A program made the position numbers and the translations under genes. From Phytophthora quininea (lineage: Eukaryota; Oomycota; Peronosporomycetes; Peronosporales; Peronosporaceae), in NCBI GenBank assembly GCA_011947345.1, contig JAAVTG010000714.1, forward strand, positions 1 to 43,911: a DNA stretch of 43,911 nucleotides. The letters are read 5' to 3'. The notes under the pieces were generated by a model. The model was not told the DNA's origin, did no database searches, and saw only the letters and a list, made by a program, of their open reading frames with translations. Below are positions 9,668 to 20,946 of the stretch, in pieces. Numbering within the stretch: the first letter of the stretch is position 1; every line of letters starts with the position of its first letter.

Positions 9668-9717
9668 GATACCGATCTCCGATCTCCGAAACATTGTAGT
9701 CCACACAAACAAAAAAG

Positions 9718-12703
9718 ATGGAGCCAGTGCAAGCGTACGAGGAGAAATTGGCCCAGCAAGATGTGAAGTGGCTTACATGTGAGGCCATGGCAGCGAAGAG
9801 GTTTCCCCCTGTGCTACAGTACCCTGAATCTAGTCGAGAAGACTATCTACTCTCTACTTTGTTTTCGTGTCCTGTCGTTGTGTGGGTTCCAGAGTGCGTG
9901 CAGCCTTCTCGAAAGCCATTTTGTGTCGTCCAAGGATGTACATGCTCCCCGCGACTGCGAGAGTACAAGCAGCGAGTGGTGGAGGAGGTGGACACGAAGT
10001 GTCATCTTCTCTACATCAAATACCAGTGCACGGGAGACTCTAAAACTTCGTTCTCAACTGTTAGTCCCTCGTACTTGCAGCGACAGGCACAGCTGCTTTT
10101 GCACTTCTGCTACGTGCTAACTAAGAAGTACGGACTTTCAAAGGATGTTATGGAGCTAGTTCAGGAGGGCATGCTGTCTCCTCATGGACTATCAAGCACG
10201 GTGAGCAACCTTAAGAGGCGTCGTGAAAAACGTTATTACAAGTTGTTGGCTCTGTTTGCAGATGAAGTGCGCAAGAACCAGCTTTTGAGCTCTACGTACT
10301 TAGAGCCATCACCGCCCACACCGGCACAATACTGTGCTAAGCAAATCCCGTTGGAACTGAAACAATGTCGGCGGCTTGGCTTCAGGGATCTCGTATTTAC
10401 AGTTCGTTGTGTGAGCAATTGATGCGAAGTCTCAAAGTGAAAAAAGCGCTATGATCGATCACTCTGTAAAGTTTTGTAAGAAATTGAAAATTTGGACTGG
10501 GGGAACAGGCAAGAGAGAGAGCATGACGGACGCCAAAATGCTGCTGCTGCTTCAAAATGAAGTAGGACAAATTATTGGCCGCAGGTTGACCCGGTCGGAG
10601 AACAATGATGAAACTCGCGAGTTACTCGAGCACGTGAAGAGCTCGTTTCCTGAAGATGGCGAGGAGTGCTACATCATCAGTGACAATGCAAATTCAATCC
10701 GCGGCATGGTAAGCGATGTGTTTGGAGCTGCCGTGAGCGTCCGCCAGGATCAATTTCATGTCGTTCAAAGATTTACTGAGAAAGTCAAAGACAGACGACT
10801 AAGAAAAGCAGTGACAAAGAGACTGCACGAAGCACTTTACACTGTCGATGGACACCTGCGGGTGCCAGCTGAAATGGCTGCTAAAGTTCAGGTAGCGCTA
10901 AGTGGAATTTCGTCTCATGATATAAATTGCACCATGCAAGAGTGGAGAGGCAGTCTGAGCAGCAACCTCGAACAAATTCAGCGAGGCGATCTCTACGTGG
11001 AGACAAACACGTACCAGGAAGGTGGCGGAAACAGCGTTCGGGTGCTGTCTACCAGTCAGTTGGAAGGATTTCACTCCGCATTGAAAAACTTCTCGCCCGG
11101 TCTGTATCCGCCGAAGTGGGGCTTCGAGTTCTGGATGTGTTTATCTTGCGACATAATCTCACGATCGGCTCGAACTACGGCCGCAATCCACCACTACAGT
11201 ACTCTGATATTGTTACACTTGCTCAGACGGGAAGCTGGTGCCGCGGCATAATACCAGAATCACCGCAACTCGAATTCGTGTCAAGGCTGCTGTCATCTCC
11301 GCTGCCGGTGCCGAAGTATCGCTCTGTCACCGACCACGATTTTGGATTTGAGAAGTGGGGTCAACTGTTTGCTACAGCGCGTAGATACAGGGGCATTGGA
11401 GTTGAATTTACACCACGCCCAACAGCACGGCAGCACGATTAAAGAACTCCTGTCGAAGCAAGCCGTATTTGCCAACACCAGTTGCCTTCCAAAGTCGGCC
11501 TTTTTCAACACACTTTGCCTCACCGAGTTTGACTATGAAGCCGCCGCTGGGTTTTCATCAGAGGAGCTCACCCTGTTGCGGCAACTGCGATCAGAGCAGG
11601 CAAACTCTGGACGAATTTGGACGGATTGTGCCTTAGTCACGACGGTCATGTTCAATATCGTAGCGACATCCAATTCCAACAAGCACCTGAAACTTAGGCG
11701 ACGCAGCTATGCCACAATTGCATCAAAACTCGAAGCGCTCGCGAAGCTCAAGACGGGGAAATCAAGATCCACAACAGGGCCTCGATTATTCCGCTATCAG
11801 TATCAAGATCCCGTCTCAAATGCTCTCAGTGGGCACGAGCAAGCGTTCCAGATCGATCTGTTTAACGCCCTTCGACAGATGCATAACCTTCGCAAGAAAC
11901 GTCAAGTTTTCGTCAGAGTGTATGACTTTGCGTCCTGCGTATGTCAAGGTATTCACCAGCGATCATCGGAAGACCTGCTCTCCAGATGGGAAAATCTAAA
12001 GCGTGCATCCAACAGAGGTGCCTCCCTGAAAATCAAGCTCAAAATCCCACCTGAGATGTTGCCAAGCGTGCGTGCAACGCCACGTAAAGCTACAGTGCCT
12101 GTGCCGTCGTGCACCGAGATTGCTCACCCAGAAGTCCGTACCGAAAACACTACCAGAACGTCGATGACCCCAATGCAACTCCATTCGGACGATACCGTGT
12201 CGTCATCACCTCGCCCGAGTCCATCGCAGTCACCAGGAGAAACCTCACCCTGCCTCAGCGACGATCTCGTCATTTTTGCAAACGCTGAGAGCGTTCTAAC
12301 GCAAGCTTCAACAAGACCACTTCACTCTCCACCGCCCGCATTCATTTCGGAAGAAAATATCGCCAGACTTCGGGCGCTTGAAGCCGGCCTGCCAAACAGA
12401 AGTGGCAAGTGGAAAGCCATCTACGACGCGTATTCAAAGCTGTATCCAAACCCAGGTTCACATATCTCCATGAATGCTCTGCGATGCCGGCTTAAATCCT
12501 CGAAGCCACGATCAAAACGTACTCAAGATCTACCTGAGCAGCCTTCGGCCGCTGGAACACCGGCGCACATGCGCAAGAGAACATCGTGTGAAAGCTGTCG
12601 GCGTCGCAAAAAGCGATGCGGAGACCTAAGTGAAAACCCGTACTGCACAAATGCTAGCAAACAGAAAGATCAGACGTGTTTATCACATTACTATCCAGCA
12701 TAA
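9718..12703 (+). pseudogene. DDE transposase with SANT-like and Zn-cluster C-terminus, frameshifted
   Basis: The protein is spread over open frames 9718-10422, 10451-11251, about 11140-11442 and about 11400-12703. The N-terminal part has a zinc-ribbon-like region (CVVQGCTCS ... CHLLYIKYQC). The core shows a likely D-D-E triad: Asp in MIDHSVKF, Asp in VRQDQFHVVQRF and Glu in SQLEGFHSALKN. The C-terminal part has a SANT/Myb-like helix set (GLPNRSGKWKAIYDAYSKL) and at 12587-12688 a cluster beginning CESCRRRKKRC, the signature of Gal4-type Zn2Cys6 domains, though the fifth cysteine seems replaced. The ATG at 9718 starts the first frame. The breaks may be sequence errors, as in neighbouring genes. 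Confidence 0.6.
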
Positions 12704-12963
12704 TAGAGCTTTCGTGTTCATTGTTCGTACCTCGTGTGTCTGCACCAGCATAAACACTCTCTTTGTGGGGGCGACATGCGCGCTAGATGGCGCTTGGCGC
12801 GTTGGCGGTCGCCCAGCGCGTCATCCCAAGCAGCTTTCTTTTGTGAGCCGGATACGGGGGCTGTGCGGGACAATTGGTCGGGACAAGACGTGGTGAGAAA
12901 TGGTCAGATGTGGTCAGAAGTGGTGCACTTGGTCGCGGGACAGCCCCAGTAAAACGTATGTAC

Positions 12964-12974
12964 CCCCAAAGGGG
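12964..12974. repeat. right target-site duplication of the DDE transposon
   Basis: CCCCAAAGGGG, the second copy of the sequence at 9617-9627. Confidence 0.75.
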
Positions 12975-13013
12975 AGCCTCGAACGCTTCTCTTGTTGTCC
13001 ATGGCTAAGTTAG

Positions 13014-13222
13014 TGTTGAGGAACGCCGGCTTATGCACGGTTCGAGACCGCGGGAACGGTTCATGGCTGAACCGTTCCGCTTGCAGTGCAGGGATTGGCC
13101 GAGCTACACGGGTGGCGGAGAAGGCAGCTACACGCAAGGACAAGAAGGTGAAAGCAGAGGAATAGCGTTTTAGAGCGGTTAACTGACTTAATCTCACTTC
13201 GCTTTTAACCACCAAACCAACA
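13014..13222. repeat. solo Copia LTR
   Basis: This 209-base sequence starts TGTTGAGG, ends CCAACA and is flanked by GTTAG at 13009-13013 and 13223-13227. It matches both LTRs of the full element at 15957-20520, with about one difference from the left one. Same flanks and same site: it is what remains after the two LTRs of that insertion recombined in this copy of the duplication. Confidence 0.9.
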
Positions 13223-13648
13223 GTTAGCCAATGCATCCGCCGTTCGGTTATACGCTCGCAGGTGATGTTGCCAGGAAAGCACTGGACTCGATGCGGCCAG
13301 CCGACGACACTGCCAGTAAACGGATTTGAGATGACGTGCAATCGGTGGAGTCTGAGTGGCATGCTGCCGTATGATCATGGCACTGTCACCGATGACATGA
13401 ACGGGAGTCCAGTGGTGCTGACCGCAGGCTTTGAGTCCGTGTAGTAGACCGAGACTTTCGGCCATGTTGTTTGTGGTTCGTTTGTCGGCGTATGACATGC
13501 TGATGTACCAGCAAGGAGTTGGGTCCACTAATGTGCTGCCGACGTGGAGTACAGCCGCACCACTTCCTCCGGGACCTGGACTGCCCCGCGAGCCCGCATC
13601 AAAGAAGAGCGAGTACTTACCAGATCCACGACAGATCGGCTCCTGCAA
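13223..13648 (-). pseudogene. RNase H domain of a LINE, interrupted by the LTR
   Basis: The type I RNase H signature is clear: first Asp in FFDAGSRGS, Glu in NNMAESLGL, Asp in VIGDSAMI and the final Asp in YNRTADALAN. In LINEs this domain removes the RNA strand after reverse transcription. The frame is cut right after ADALAN by the LTR, whose GTTAG target lies inside the codons. The missing tail resumes beyond the LTR. The copy at 20521-20946 is almost identical. Confidence 0.7.
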
Positions 13649-14925
13649 GTCGGGCCACCGCTCGAGATTTTATATTTCAACCGAGGGGAATACAGTATCA
13701 TCTTGGGTTTATATATTGGCGGTCATCGGGGATGTTTCGAAGTATTCCTTACGCGGGGATAATTTGCGGATCGTCGTGCTTTAAATGAAATTAACATCTT
13801 GAGTTTGTGCAAGTAGAAGTAGAGCTATCGTTTGCTCCTACGAGGTGATCGTCTGTCAGTCGAAGACGTTGCATTGTTCAACCGATCCTCGGGCCCAACT
13901 GCATCCTACCGACAGCATCTTACCGACAGCGCTGACCGACTTGTACCTCCATGAACAGCAACTTCACGTCGACGAAATAGGCTCGACCACCGCGATCTTT
14001 GACGGTAAGTGCCGCCGGCATCGATTGACACGCAAGTCGTTTAACGTACACACCGGCAGCTTCAACAGCGCGTTGAGCAACAGAGTGGCTCTCCGAGATT
14101 CTGCGCGGACAAGTCAGTCCCTGACTCAGCTGGGTCTGCTCAACACGAGATGCCTCAGCTGCTCCTTTAGAGAAGCTGCTAGTTTTTCACAGACCGCCAG
14201 CTCACGAGCTTCTCATTGAGGAGCTCAATTGTCAAGTCTCCGGTCTCGTTCTGAGCAAGGACAAATGCTGTTGCCATCGGCCGATATACTTGTACGTCCG
14301 ATGGGAAGCACCAGTCGGTTGGGGCGTTGTGAGTCAAGCACGACAGCTCCAAGCAGCGTCGTGTTGACCCCACAAAGACAACGCGCCACCCAGAGCAAGG
14401 CAACTTCAACGACGTCCAGCAGAACGCATCCGGAAGTCAGATAAGATCCCCAACTGCCGGCGCTTCAGCTCTGAAGCCAGCCTCAGTCGCGCTAGTCGCC
14501 AAGAGTTTGACTGCAGCACCGCATAGCAAAATAGTGAGAAAATGGCATCGAGATTGCTGCAAGTGGTGGTGGCGCCTAGAGCTAGTCGCCACCGCCGCCA
14601 AGTTCGCTACGCCGTCGCTGGTTTAACATTTGCCGCCACCACCCAGCTCGCTCGCTTCCGATGGTGGTCTCTGATATGAATACCATCCGCGCCCCGGCTC
14701 TTCTTTCCCTCGACATCCGCGCAAACGCAAGTTACGCGCGACGTCACTCAGGGCGACGTCATCGGTTGAAGTTTAAGGCAACCACGTGAGTCCTATATCT
14801 CGTCCCGTGGTGCTTCTCTCGACCCGCAAACACGTTGGGCCATCTGGGCGTGTAAGTCGCTTCAACGCGGTATGTAGCAGCAGACCGCGTCGGCGGATCG
14901 AGCAAAAGCCACGGGGGCCACAGCA
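13228..14925. repeat. 1.7-kb duplicated segment, first copy
   Basis: Nearly identical to 20526-22225; the differences I see are mainly in homopolymer length. It holds the LINE RNase H (to about 13650) and then the ancestral upstream region of the transporter gene. A minus-strand frame at 14179-14409 (ATAFVLAQNETGDLTIELL) looks like a relic of an unknown protein. Otherwise nothing is supported here. Confidence 0.85.
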
Positions 14926-14942
14926 GCTCATTCCTCGATTGG
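14926..14942 (+). promoter_or_regulatory. oomycete core promoter of MFS copy B
   Basis: GCTCATTCCTCGATTGG, same as at 8634 and 22226. Here about 1.2 kb of upstream sequence is shared with the intact gene, so the fragment may still be transcribed. Confidence 0.6.
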
Positions 14943-14995
14943 CGGCGTCGCGCACACCACAATTTCCAGTCCTCGACCGCAGTCTCCTCCCAATC

Positions 14996-15665
14996 ATGAC
15001 GGATCCCTCTGTCGAGCAAGTGACAACCAAGCCCAAATCCTGCGCCGACAAGGTCACGGCGAGAATCGTCAAGCACTGGACCGTGCCCGACAAGCACCGC
15101 ACCGAGGAGCAGGACGAGGCCGAGAGCTACCTGCTCACCGTCTTCCTCTTCGGACGGTACATGACGCTCCCGTGGATCAAATTCAACCGCTGGTACCTGT
15201 TCGGCGCCAGCTTCATGGTGCAGTTCTGCATCGGGTCGCTCTACTCGTGGTCTGTGCTCAACAGCCCCATCGATCTGCTCATCTACAACGACAAGACCGA
15301 GGGCATGGCCGTCAACGCGTTCTACATCGCTGTCGGTGTCTTCGGCACGTCCACAGCGATCATGGGGCCGTGGATCGAACGGAACGGACCTCGGGCCGGT
15401 GTCATGCTGGGCGCCACGTCCTTCTTCATCGGCTGCGTCATCAGCTGCATCTCGTTGCACGCCAAGTCGATCGCCGGGCTCTACTTCGGCTACGGTCTCT
15501 TATGCGGATTTGGTAGTGGTCTCTGCTACATTTCCCCGTGTCGGCGTTGCAGAAGTGGTTCCCGGACTACCGTGGCGCTGCTGTAGGTTTCGCCGTCGGT
15601 GGCTATGGGATTGGATCGCTCGTGTGGACCAAAGCTTACCTCCCGATCATCGACACCACCAGTGT
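14996..15665 (+). pseudogene. MFS transporter 5' fragment, copy B
   Basis: Same structure as copy A: N-terminus and membrane segments 1-4 of the gene at 22297, the same missing C near 15533-15536, the same diverged last 90 bases, and the same LINE junction at 15665/15666. The two fragments therefore come from one already broken ancestor that was duplicated. Translation would stop at 15584-15586. Confidence 0.85.
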
Positions 15666-15956
15666 TTCGTTTCGAAGTGAAGTACATTGATGTCACTTAA
15701 ACTATGTCTAACGACTTCCTATGCCCGTACCAGCAACGCCCTTTCGTCGTTGCTGTCATTCCTGGAGTCGATCCGATCCGCCCCAGAGTCCCCTCACACC
15801 CTTACACGGTGTCAGAGGCGGCTTCCGAGAAAGCCTCATTCGAGTTATTTGCAAGACAATGTCCAATATCGGCTAGCGCCTTGTTCCAGTATGAATTTAC
15901 AGTCGACCCCAAAGGGGAGCCTCGAACGCTTCTCATGTTGTGCATGGCTAAGTTAG

Positions 15957-16165
15957 TGTTGAGGAACGCCGGCTTATGCACGGTTCGAGACCGCGGGAAC
16001 GGTTCACGGCTGAACCGTTCCGCTTGCAGTGCAGGGATTGGCCGAGCTACACGGGTGGCGGAGAAGGCAGCTACACGCAAGGACAAGAAGGTGAAAGCAG
16101 AGGAATAGCGTTTTAGAGCGGTTAACTGACTTAATCTCACTTCGCTTTTAACCACCAAACCAACA
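15957..16165 (+). repeat. 5' LTR of the Copia element
   Basis: TG...CA ends, 209 bases. It contains the short palindrome GAACGGTTCACGGCTGAACCGTTC. Internal sequence starts GGTTGACAGC, where a primer-binding site is expected. Confidence 0.9.
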
Positions 16166-16220
16166 GGTTGACAGCCGCAAGAACAAGAACGCCAGGACGC
16201 CTCGCAGAACGCCCTCCACG

Positions 16221-19200
16221 ATGTCAACCAAGAAAGGCGAAGTCCTCCTGGGTAGTGGAAACTACTTCCACTGGGAGTTTAACATGCGCATGACCCTAGC
16301 GCGCAAGGGCTTGCTGACGCATGTCAAAGTTGTCCTGAAGGAGGAGGAGAAGACGGAGACGTGGCACCTCAACGATGCCAAGGCGCTGGGCATCATCGCC
16401 CAAGGAGTGGAGCTGCAGCACCAGACCAAGATACGGTCTGCGGGAACGGCTATCGAGGCGTGGAACACTCTGCGTGAGTTCTACAACCGCACCACACTGC
16501 ACAACCGTGTCGAGATGACGCGACGCCTGCACAAGTCCGCAATGGAGAACGGCTCAACGATGTCCAAGCATCTGGACGCGTTCGACGAGCTCGTGGTCGG
16601 CCTCCAGACATTGGGAGAGCCAGTGGACGAGTCACGACAGCTGGTTGTGCTGTTGAGCAGCCTCCCGCGGAATATGAGCTGATTTCGTCCATCGTGGAGA
16701 ACGCCAAGGGTATCGTGCTCATCGAGGTCAAGGAGAAGCTGCTCAAGGAGTATGAACGGCTGCAGAACAAGGAAGCCACGGAGGTAGCGTTCCGGGTGAA
16801 CGGCAACGCTGGACGGTTCAAGGGCGGTCGCGGTAACGGCAGAAAGGGGAACGTTCCAAGGCCGAGTGGTGGCTTCAAGGGCAAGTGTTTCAAGTGCAAC
16901 CAAGTCGGTCACATGAAGCGGGACTGCCCGGCACGGAACGGAAGCAGCGACGGAGACGCAGTGTTCGCTGTGGACGAGGAACGGCTCGCCGGATGGCTGA
17001 TCGATAGCGGTGCAACGTCTCACATGACACCGTTTCGAGACGACCTGTTCGACTACGACGGAACAGCTGCGGGACTGGAGGTGACCATTGCAGACGGCAA
17101 GAAGCTACGGATCGCTGGCCAAGGAACGGTCAAACTGACCGGTATGGACGGGAGACGCATCAAGATGATGGATGTGTTGTACATCCCGGGACTCGACAGA
17201 CGGTTGCTGTCGGTGGGGAAGCTTGCGGAACGCGGGTTGAGCGTGGAATTCCAGCGTTCCTCGTGTGTGATTTGGGGTGAGACCAGCGCGGTTGCCCTCG
17301 GCAAGAAGATTGGCAAGGCGTACATGCTGGACTGTGACCAGGAAGCGGCACAGCTCGTGGAGTACGCCGGGTCTGACAATCAGTGGGAGCTGTGGCATGC
17401 TCGCATGGGCCACCCCAGCGAGAACGGTCTGTTGAAGACTCAGCGTGCCACGAACGGTATGCCAGCCGTGACACGTGGCACCAAGACCCTGTGCGGCGGG
17501 TACATGAAAGGAAAGCAGACTGTGGAAACGTTCCCGTCACGGTCTGTGACGAAGACATCATGTGTGTTGGAGTCCACACCGATGTGATGGGGCCGATGCG
17601 AACGGCTTCCAAGGGTGGAGCGCGGTATGTCCTGACCTTCGTGGACAATTTTTCTCGGTTCGTGGTGGCCTACTTCCTGAAGAAGAAGAGCGAAGTCGCC
17701 GAGAAACTCGCTGAGTTCAAGGCGTTCTACGAGATCCAGTGGGGTGGACGGCTCAAGTGTCTACGCTCGGACAACGGAACGGAATTCGTGAACAAAACGG
17801 TGACAACGTTGTGTGCCAGGAACGGCATTGTGCACCAACGGACCGTTCCGTACAGCCCCCAGCAAAATGGGGTGGCGGAACGCATGAACAGGACCATCAT
17901 GGAGAAGGCGCGAAGCATGCTCCACTACAAGGCTGTGTCTACGGAGTGGTGGGCGGAAGCGGTGAGCACTGCAGTGTACCTCATCAACCGTTCCGCCAAC
18001 ACGGAACGGCTGGATGTGACGCCTTTCGAGATCGGCTTCAAGGTCAAGCCACGGATGGAACACTTGCGAGTGTTTGGGTCCCAAGGGTATGCTCATATCG
18101 ACAGCGCCAAGAGGGCAAAGCTAGAGCCCAAGAGTTTCCGCTGCATTTCCTTGGGTATGCCGAGAACGTCAAGGGCTACCGTGTCTATGACTTGGAACAG
18201 TCCAAAGTGAAGGTGTCACGGTCGATCAAGCTTGACGAGCGTGAGGTAAACGGCATCTACGGTACCGCCAGTACGGAACGCGGAACGGTTATCCATGTGG
18301 CCAAGGACACTGATGAAGTGGTTACTCCGACGTCTGTGGAGGTGCAACCAGCGGTGGATGAGCGTATGGATGAAGTTGAAGAGCCCGCTCAAGACGTCGA
18401 GATGAGCGAGGTAGAGCCTGCACAAGAAGTGGTGCAGCGGCAGCAACCGGCACCGATGGAACACCCACATTCGACTGGGTTGGAACTGACAGAGTACCAG
18501 ACCCCGCAACCGTTCCAGGAAGACCGGCTAGTGTTCCGACCAACGACGGAACGGATTAGCCGTCCACGTGAGCCAGTGTTCCTACTGGAGGACGGCTCGG
18601 AGCTCGATGAAGAACGGAAGTCAGAAGGAAGCGACGGCCCTTCGACTCCCAAGCGTCCCAGAATCGACGAGGACGGACTGCTAGCAGAAGCAGTATTGGC
18701 GTATGCGGCACGGATCGGCGGTGTGCCGGACACTCGAACTGCTATGCAGACGCTGTTGCCAGCAAAGAAGCAGCGGAGTGGCTCAAGGCCATGAAGACGG
18801 AACTACTATCGCACGAGAAGAACGGTACATGGACTCTTGTACCGCGTGGAACGGTCCGTCCTATCGGCTGCCGTTGGGTGTTCGCCAAAAAGCGCGACGA
18901 GAACGGCAGGGTGATCCGATACAAGGCACGGCTCGTCGCAAAGGGGTTCAAGCAGAAATACGGTGTCGACTTCTTCGAGACATATTCCCCGTGGCGAACA
19001 TGAACTCGATTCGCGTGGTGCTGGCTGTTTGCGTCGAGGAAGCTTACGAGATGGAACAGTTGGACGCGGATACAGCGTTCCTGAACAGCGGACTGAAGGA
19101 CTTGGTGTACATGGAGGTTCCCTTCGGTATCGAGAACGCTCAAGATTATGTGTGCCGACCCGACAAGGCCATATACGGCTTAAAGCAAGCAGCAAGCGCC

Positions 19201-20297
19201 TGGAACAAGACCATCCACGGAGTGTTCCTCAGGAACGGCTTTCAGAGCTGTGGTGCGGATCAGTGTGTCTACGTCAAGCGTTCCAGAAACGGCTACACGT
19301 ATGTGTGCCTATATGTGGACGACATGATTATCGCTGCTAAGACGCGTGGCGAGATCCGCGAGGTCAAGGAAGCACTCAAAAACGCTTTCAAGATGAAGGA
19401 GCTGGGCGACGCTAAGTTCATATTGGGTATGGAGATCGACCATGACAAGCGTGCAGGAACACTGATGATCAAGCAGACCAGGTACATCGATGACGTGGTG
19501 GAACGGTTCGGACAGCAGAACGCCAAGGCTGTCGACAATCCATGTGCATCGAACTTGAAGTTATCCAAGGAACAGTCGCCTGGAACGGCTGCGGAAGGTT
19601 CTGACATGGAGTCGAAGCCGTACTGCTCGCTGATAGGGTATCTGATGTACATCACTATGTGCACAAGACCGGATGTAGCGTTCGTGGTGACGCAGCTTTC
19701 GCGTTTCCTCGAAAACCCTGGGCTGTCACACTGGCGAGCGGCTATCCGTGTGCTTCGGTACCTGAAGGCGACTCGCGAGCACGGCATCGTGTACCGAGGT
19801 GGCGACAAGGCAGGAACGGTTAAGGCGTTCACGGACGCAGACTGGGGAGCAACGTCGACGACCGGCGTTCCGTGTCTGGAGTCATGGTGATGATCGGGAA
19901 CGCCCCGGTCGTGTTCAAGAGCAAGTTCCAGAGAACGGTTGCTCTCAGCACGGCAGAGGCGGAGTACATGGCCTTGAGCCTGTGCACTCAAGAGGTACTC
20001 TGGACGCGTGCGATGCTGAAGGACATGGGCAAGGAGCAGCACGAAGCGACACAAGTGTGGGAAGACAACCAGGGTGCTATCGCTTTAGCGCAGAATGCTG
20101 GATACCACGCGAGGACAAAACACGTCGATATCAAGCACCATTTCACGAGGGAGAACGTGGAGAACGGAACGATCAAGGTCAACTACGTGGATACCAAGCA
20201 TCAACTGGCCGATATGCTGACGAACGCTCGGACCAAGACCTTGCAGTACTTGCGCAGTGCCAGTGGCATCAAGGACAAGAAGAAGCCTGTGCAGTAA
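16221..20297 (+). CDS. Copia gag-pol polyprotein, several frameshifts
   Basis: Starts at ATG 16221 and ends at TAA 20295-20297. In order: gag (to about 16750), zinc knuckle CFKCNQVGHMKRDC near 16888, aspartic protease DSGATSHM near 17005, GAG-pre-integrase, integrase with the catalytic residues in HTDVMGP, RSDNGTEF and QNGVAERMN, a variable acidic linker (18200-18750), reverse transcriptase with LYVDDMI near 19310, and RNase H (STAEAEYMAL, WEDNQGAI, KHVDIKHH). All catalytic motifs are present. The frame shifts near 16660, 17575, 18148, 18765, 18985 and 19872. Most fit a missing base in a short homopolymer, so the true element may have an open frame. Confidence 0.9.
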
Positions 20298-20311
20298 GTG
20301 GCGAGTGGGAG

Positions 20312-20520
20312 TGTTGAGGAACACCGGCTTATGCACGGTTCGAGACCGCGGGAACGGTTCACGGCTGAACCGTTCCGCTTGCAATGCAGGGATTGGCCGA
20401 GCTACACGGGTGGCGGAGAAGGCAGCTACACGCAAGGACAAGAAGGTGAAAGCAGAGGAATAGTGTTTTAGAGCGGTTAACTGACTTAATCTCACTTCGC
20501 TTTTAACCACCAAACCAACA
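20312..20520 (+). repeat. 3' LTR of the Copia element
   Basis: 209 bases. It differs from the 5' LTR at about three positions (GCC/ACC near its start, CAGTG/CAATG, and AGCG/AGTG). Confidence 0.9.
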
Positions 20521-20946
20521 GTTAGCCAATGCATCCGCCGTTCGGTTATACGCTCGCAGGTGATGTTGCCAGGAAAGCACTGGACTCGATGCGGCCAGCC
20601 GACGACACTGCCAGTAAACGGATTTGAGATGACGTGCAATCGGTGGAGTCTGAGTGGCATGCTGCCGTATGATCATGGCACTGTCACCGATGACATGAAC
20701 GGGAGTCCAGTGGTGCTGACCGCAGGCTTTGAGTCCGTGTAGTAGACCGAGACTTTCGGCCATGTTGTTTGTGGTTCGTTTGTCGGCGTATGACATGCTG
20801 ATGTACCAGCAAGGAGTTGAGTCCACTAATGTGCTGCCGACGTGGAGTACAGCCGCACCACTTCCTCCGGGACCTGGACTGCCCCGCGAGCCCGCATCAA
20901 AGAAGAGCGAGTACTTACCAGATCCACGACAGATCGGCTCCTGCAA
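20521..20946 (-). pseudogene. RNase H domain of a LINE, second copy
   Basis: Same as 13223-13648, with one visible amino-acid difference (VDST for VDPT). It is interrupted at the same codon, here by the full Copia element. All four acidic active-site residues are kept. Confidence 0.7.

Larger units (their letters stand above)
9628..12963 (+). mobile_element. 3.3-kb DDE DNA transposon with an 11-bp target duplication
   Basis: Borders come from comparison with the paralogous unit at 15.9 kb, which lacks this DNA and joins the flanks cleanly. The insert is flanked by CCCCAAAGGGG on both sides. It holds one long transposase region on the plus strand. Terminal inverted repeats are not obvious; both ends instead carry GC-rich hairpins. 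I cannot place it in a named superfamily: the pieces (Cys-rich N-terminus, DDE core, SANT-like and zinc-cluster C-terminus) recall several eukaryotic transposase groups. Confidence 0.7.
9375..13660 (-). mobile_element. LINE 3' end (copy A), split by two later insertions
   Basis: Read on the minus strand, an RNase H coding region (13648 to 13223) continues after removal of the solo LTR and the DDE transposon through 13008-12975 and 9616 to about 9523, and is followed by a 3' tail to 9375. The 5' part of the LINE is missing, as is usual for target-primed insertion. The 3' end abuts the truncated transporter. Confidence 0.55.
15957..20520 (+). mobile_element. full-length Ty1/Copia LTR retrotransposon
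   Basis: Two 209-base LTRs, a 5-bp target duplication GTTAG (15952-15956 and 20521-20525), a purine-rich tract (GTGGCGAGTGGGAG) just before the 3' LTR, and domains in the order gag, protease, integrase, reverse transcriptase, RNase H, which defines Copia. The LTRs differ at about three positions of 209, all transitions, so the insertion is fairly recent. The same insertion persists as a solo LTR at 13014, so it predates the tandem duplication. Confidence 0.93.
15666..20946 (-). mobile_element. LINE 3' end (copy B), split by the full Copia element
   Basis: Second copy of the LINE at 9375-13660. Its RNase H runs on the minus strand from 20946 to 20521, is interrupted by the Copia at 15957-20520, and resumes at about 15951 to end near 15814, followed by a noncoding tail to 15666. 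The DDE transposon is absent here. Confidence 0.55.

Noticed and set aside
13845..14219. 124-codon plus-strand frame, duplicated at 21145-21519
   Set aside because: It is preserved only because the whole segment is duplicated; composition is not protein-like and no domain is visible.
15988..16025. GAACGGTTC...GAACCGTTC palindrome as a regulatory operator
   Set aside because: It lies inside every LTR copy and GGAACGG is frequent throughout this Copia element, so it is better explained as LTR structure.
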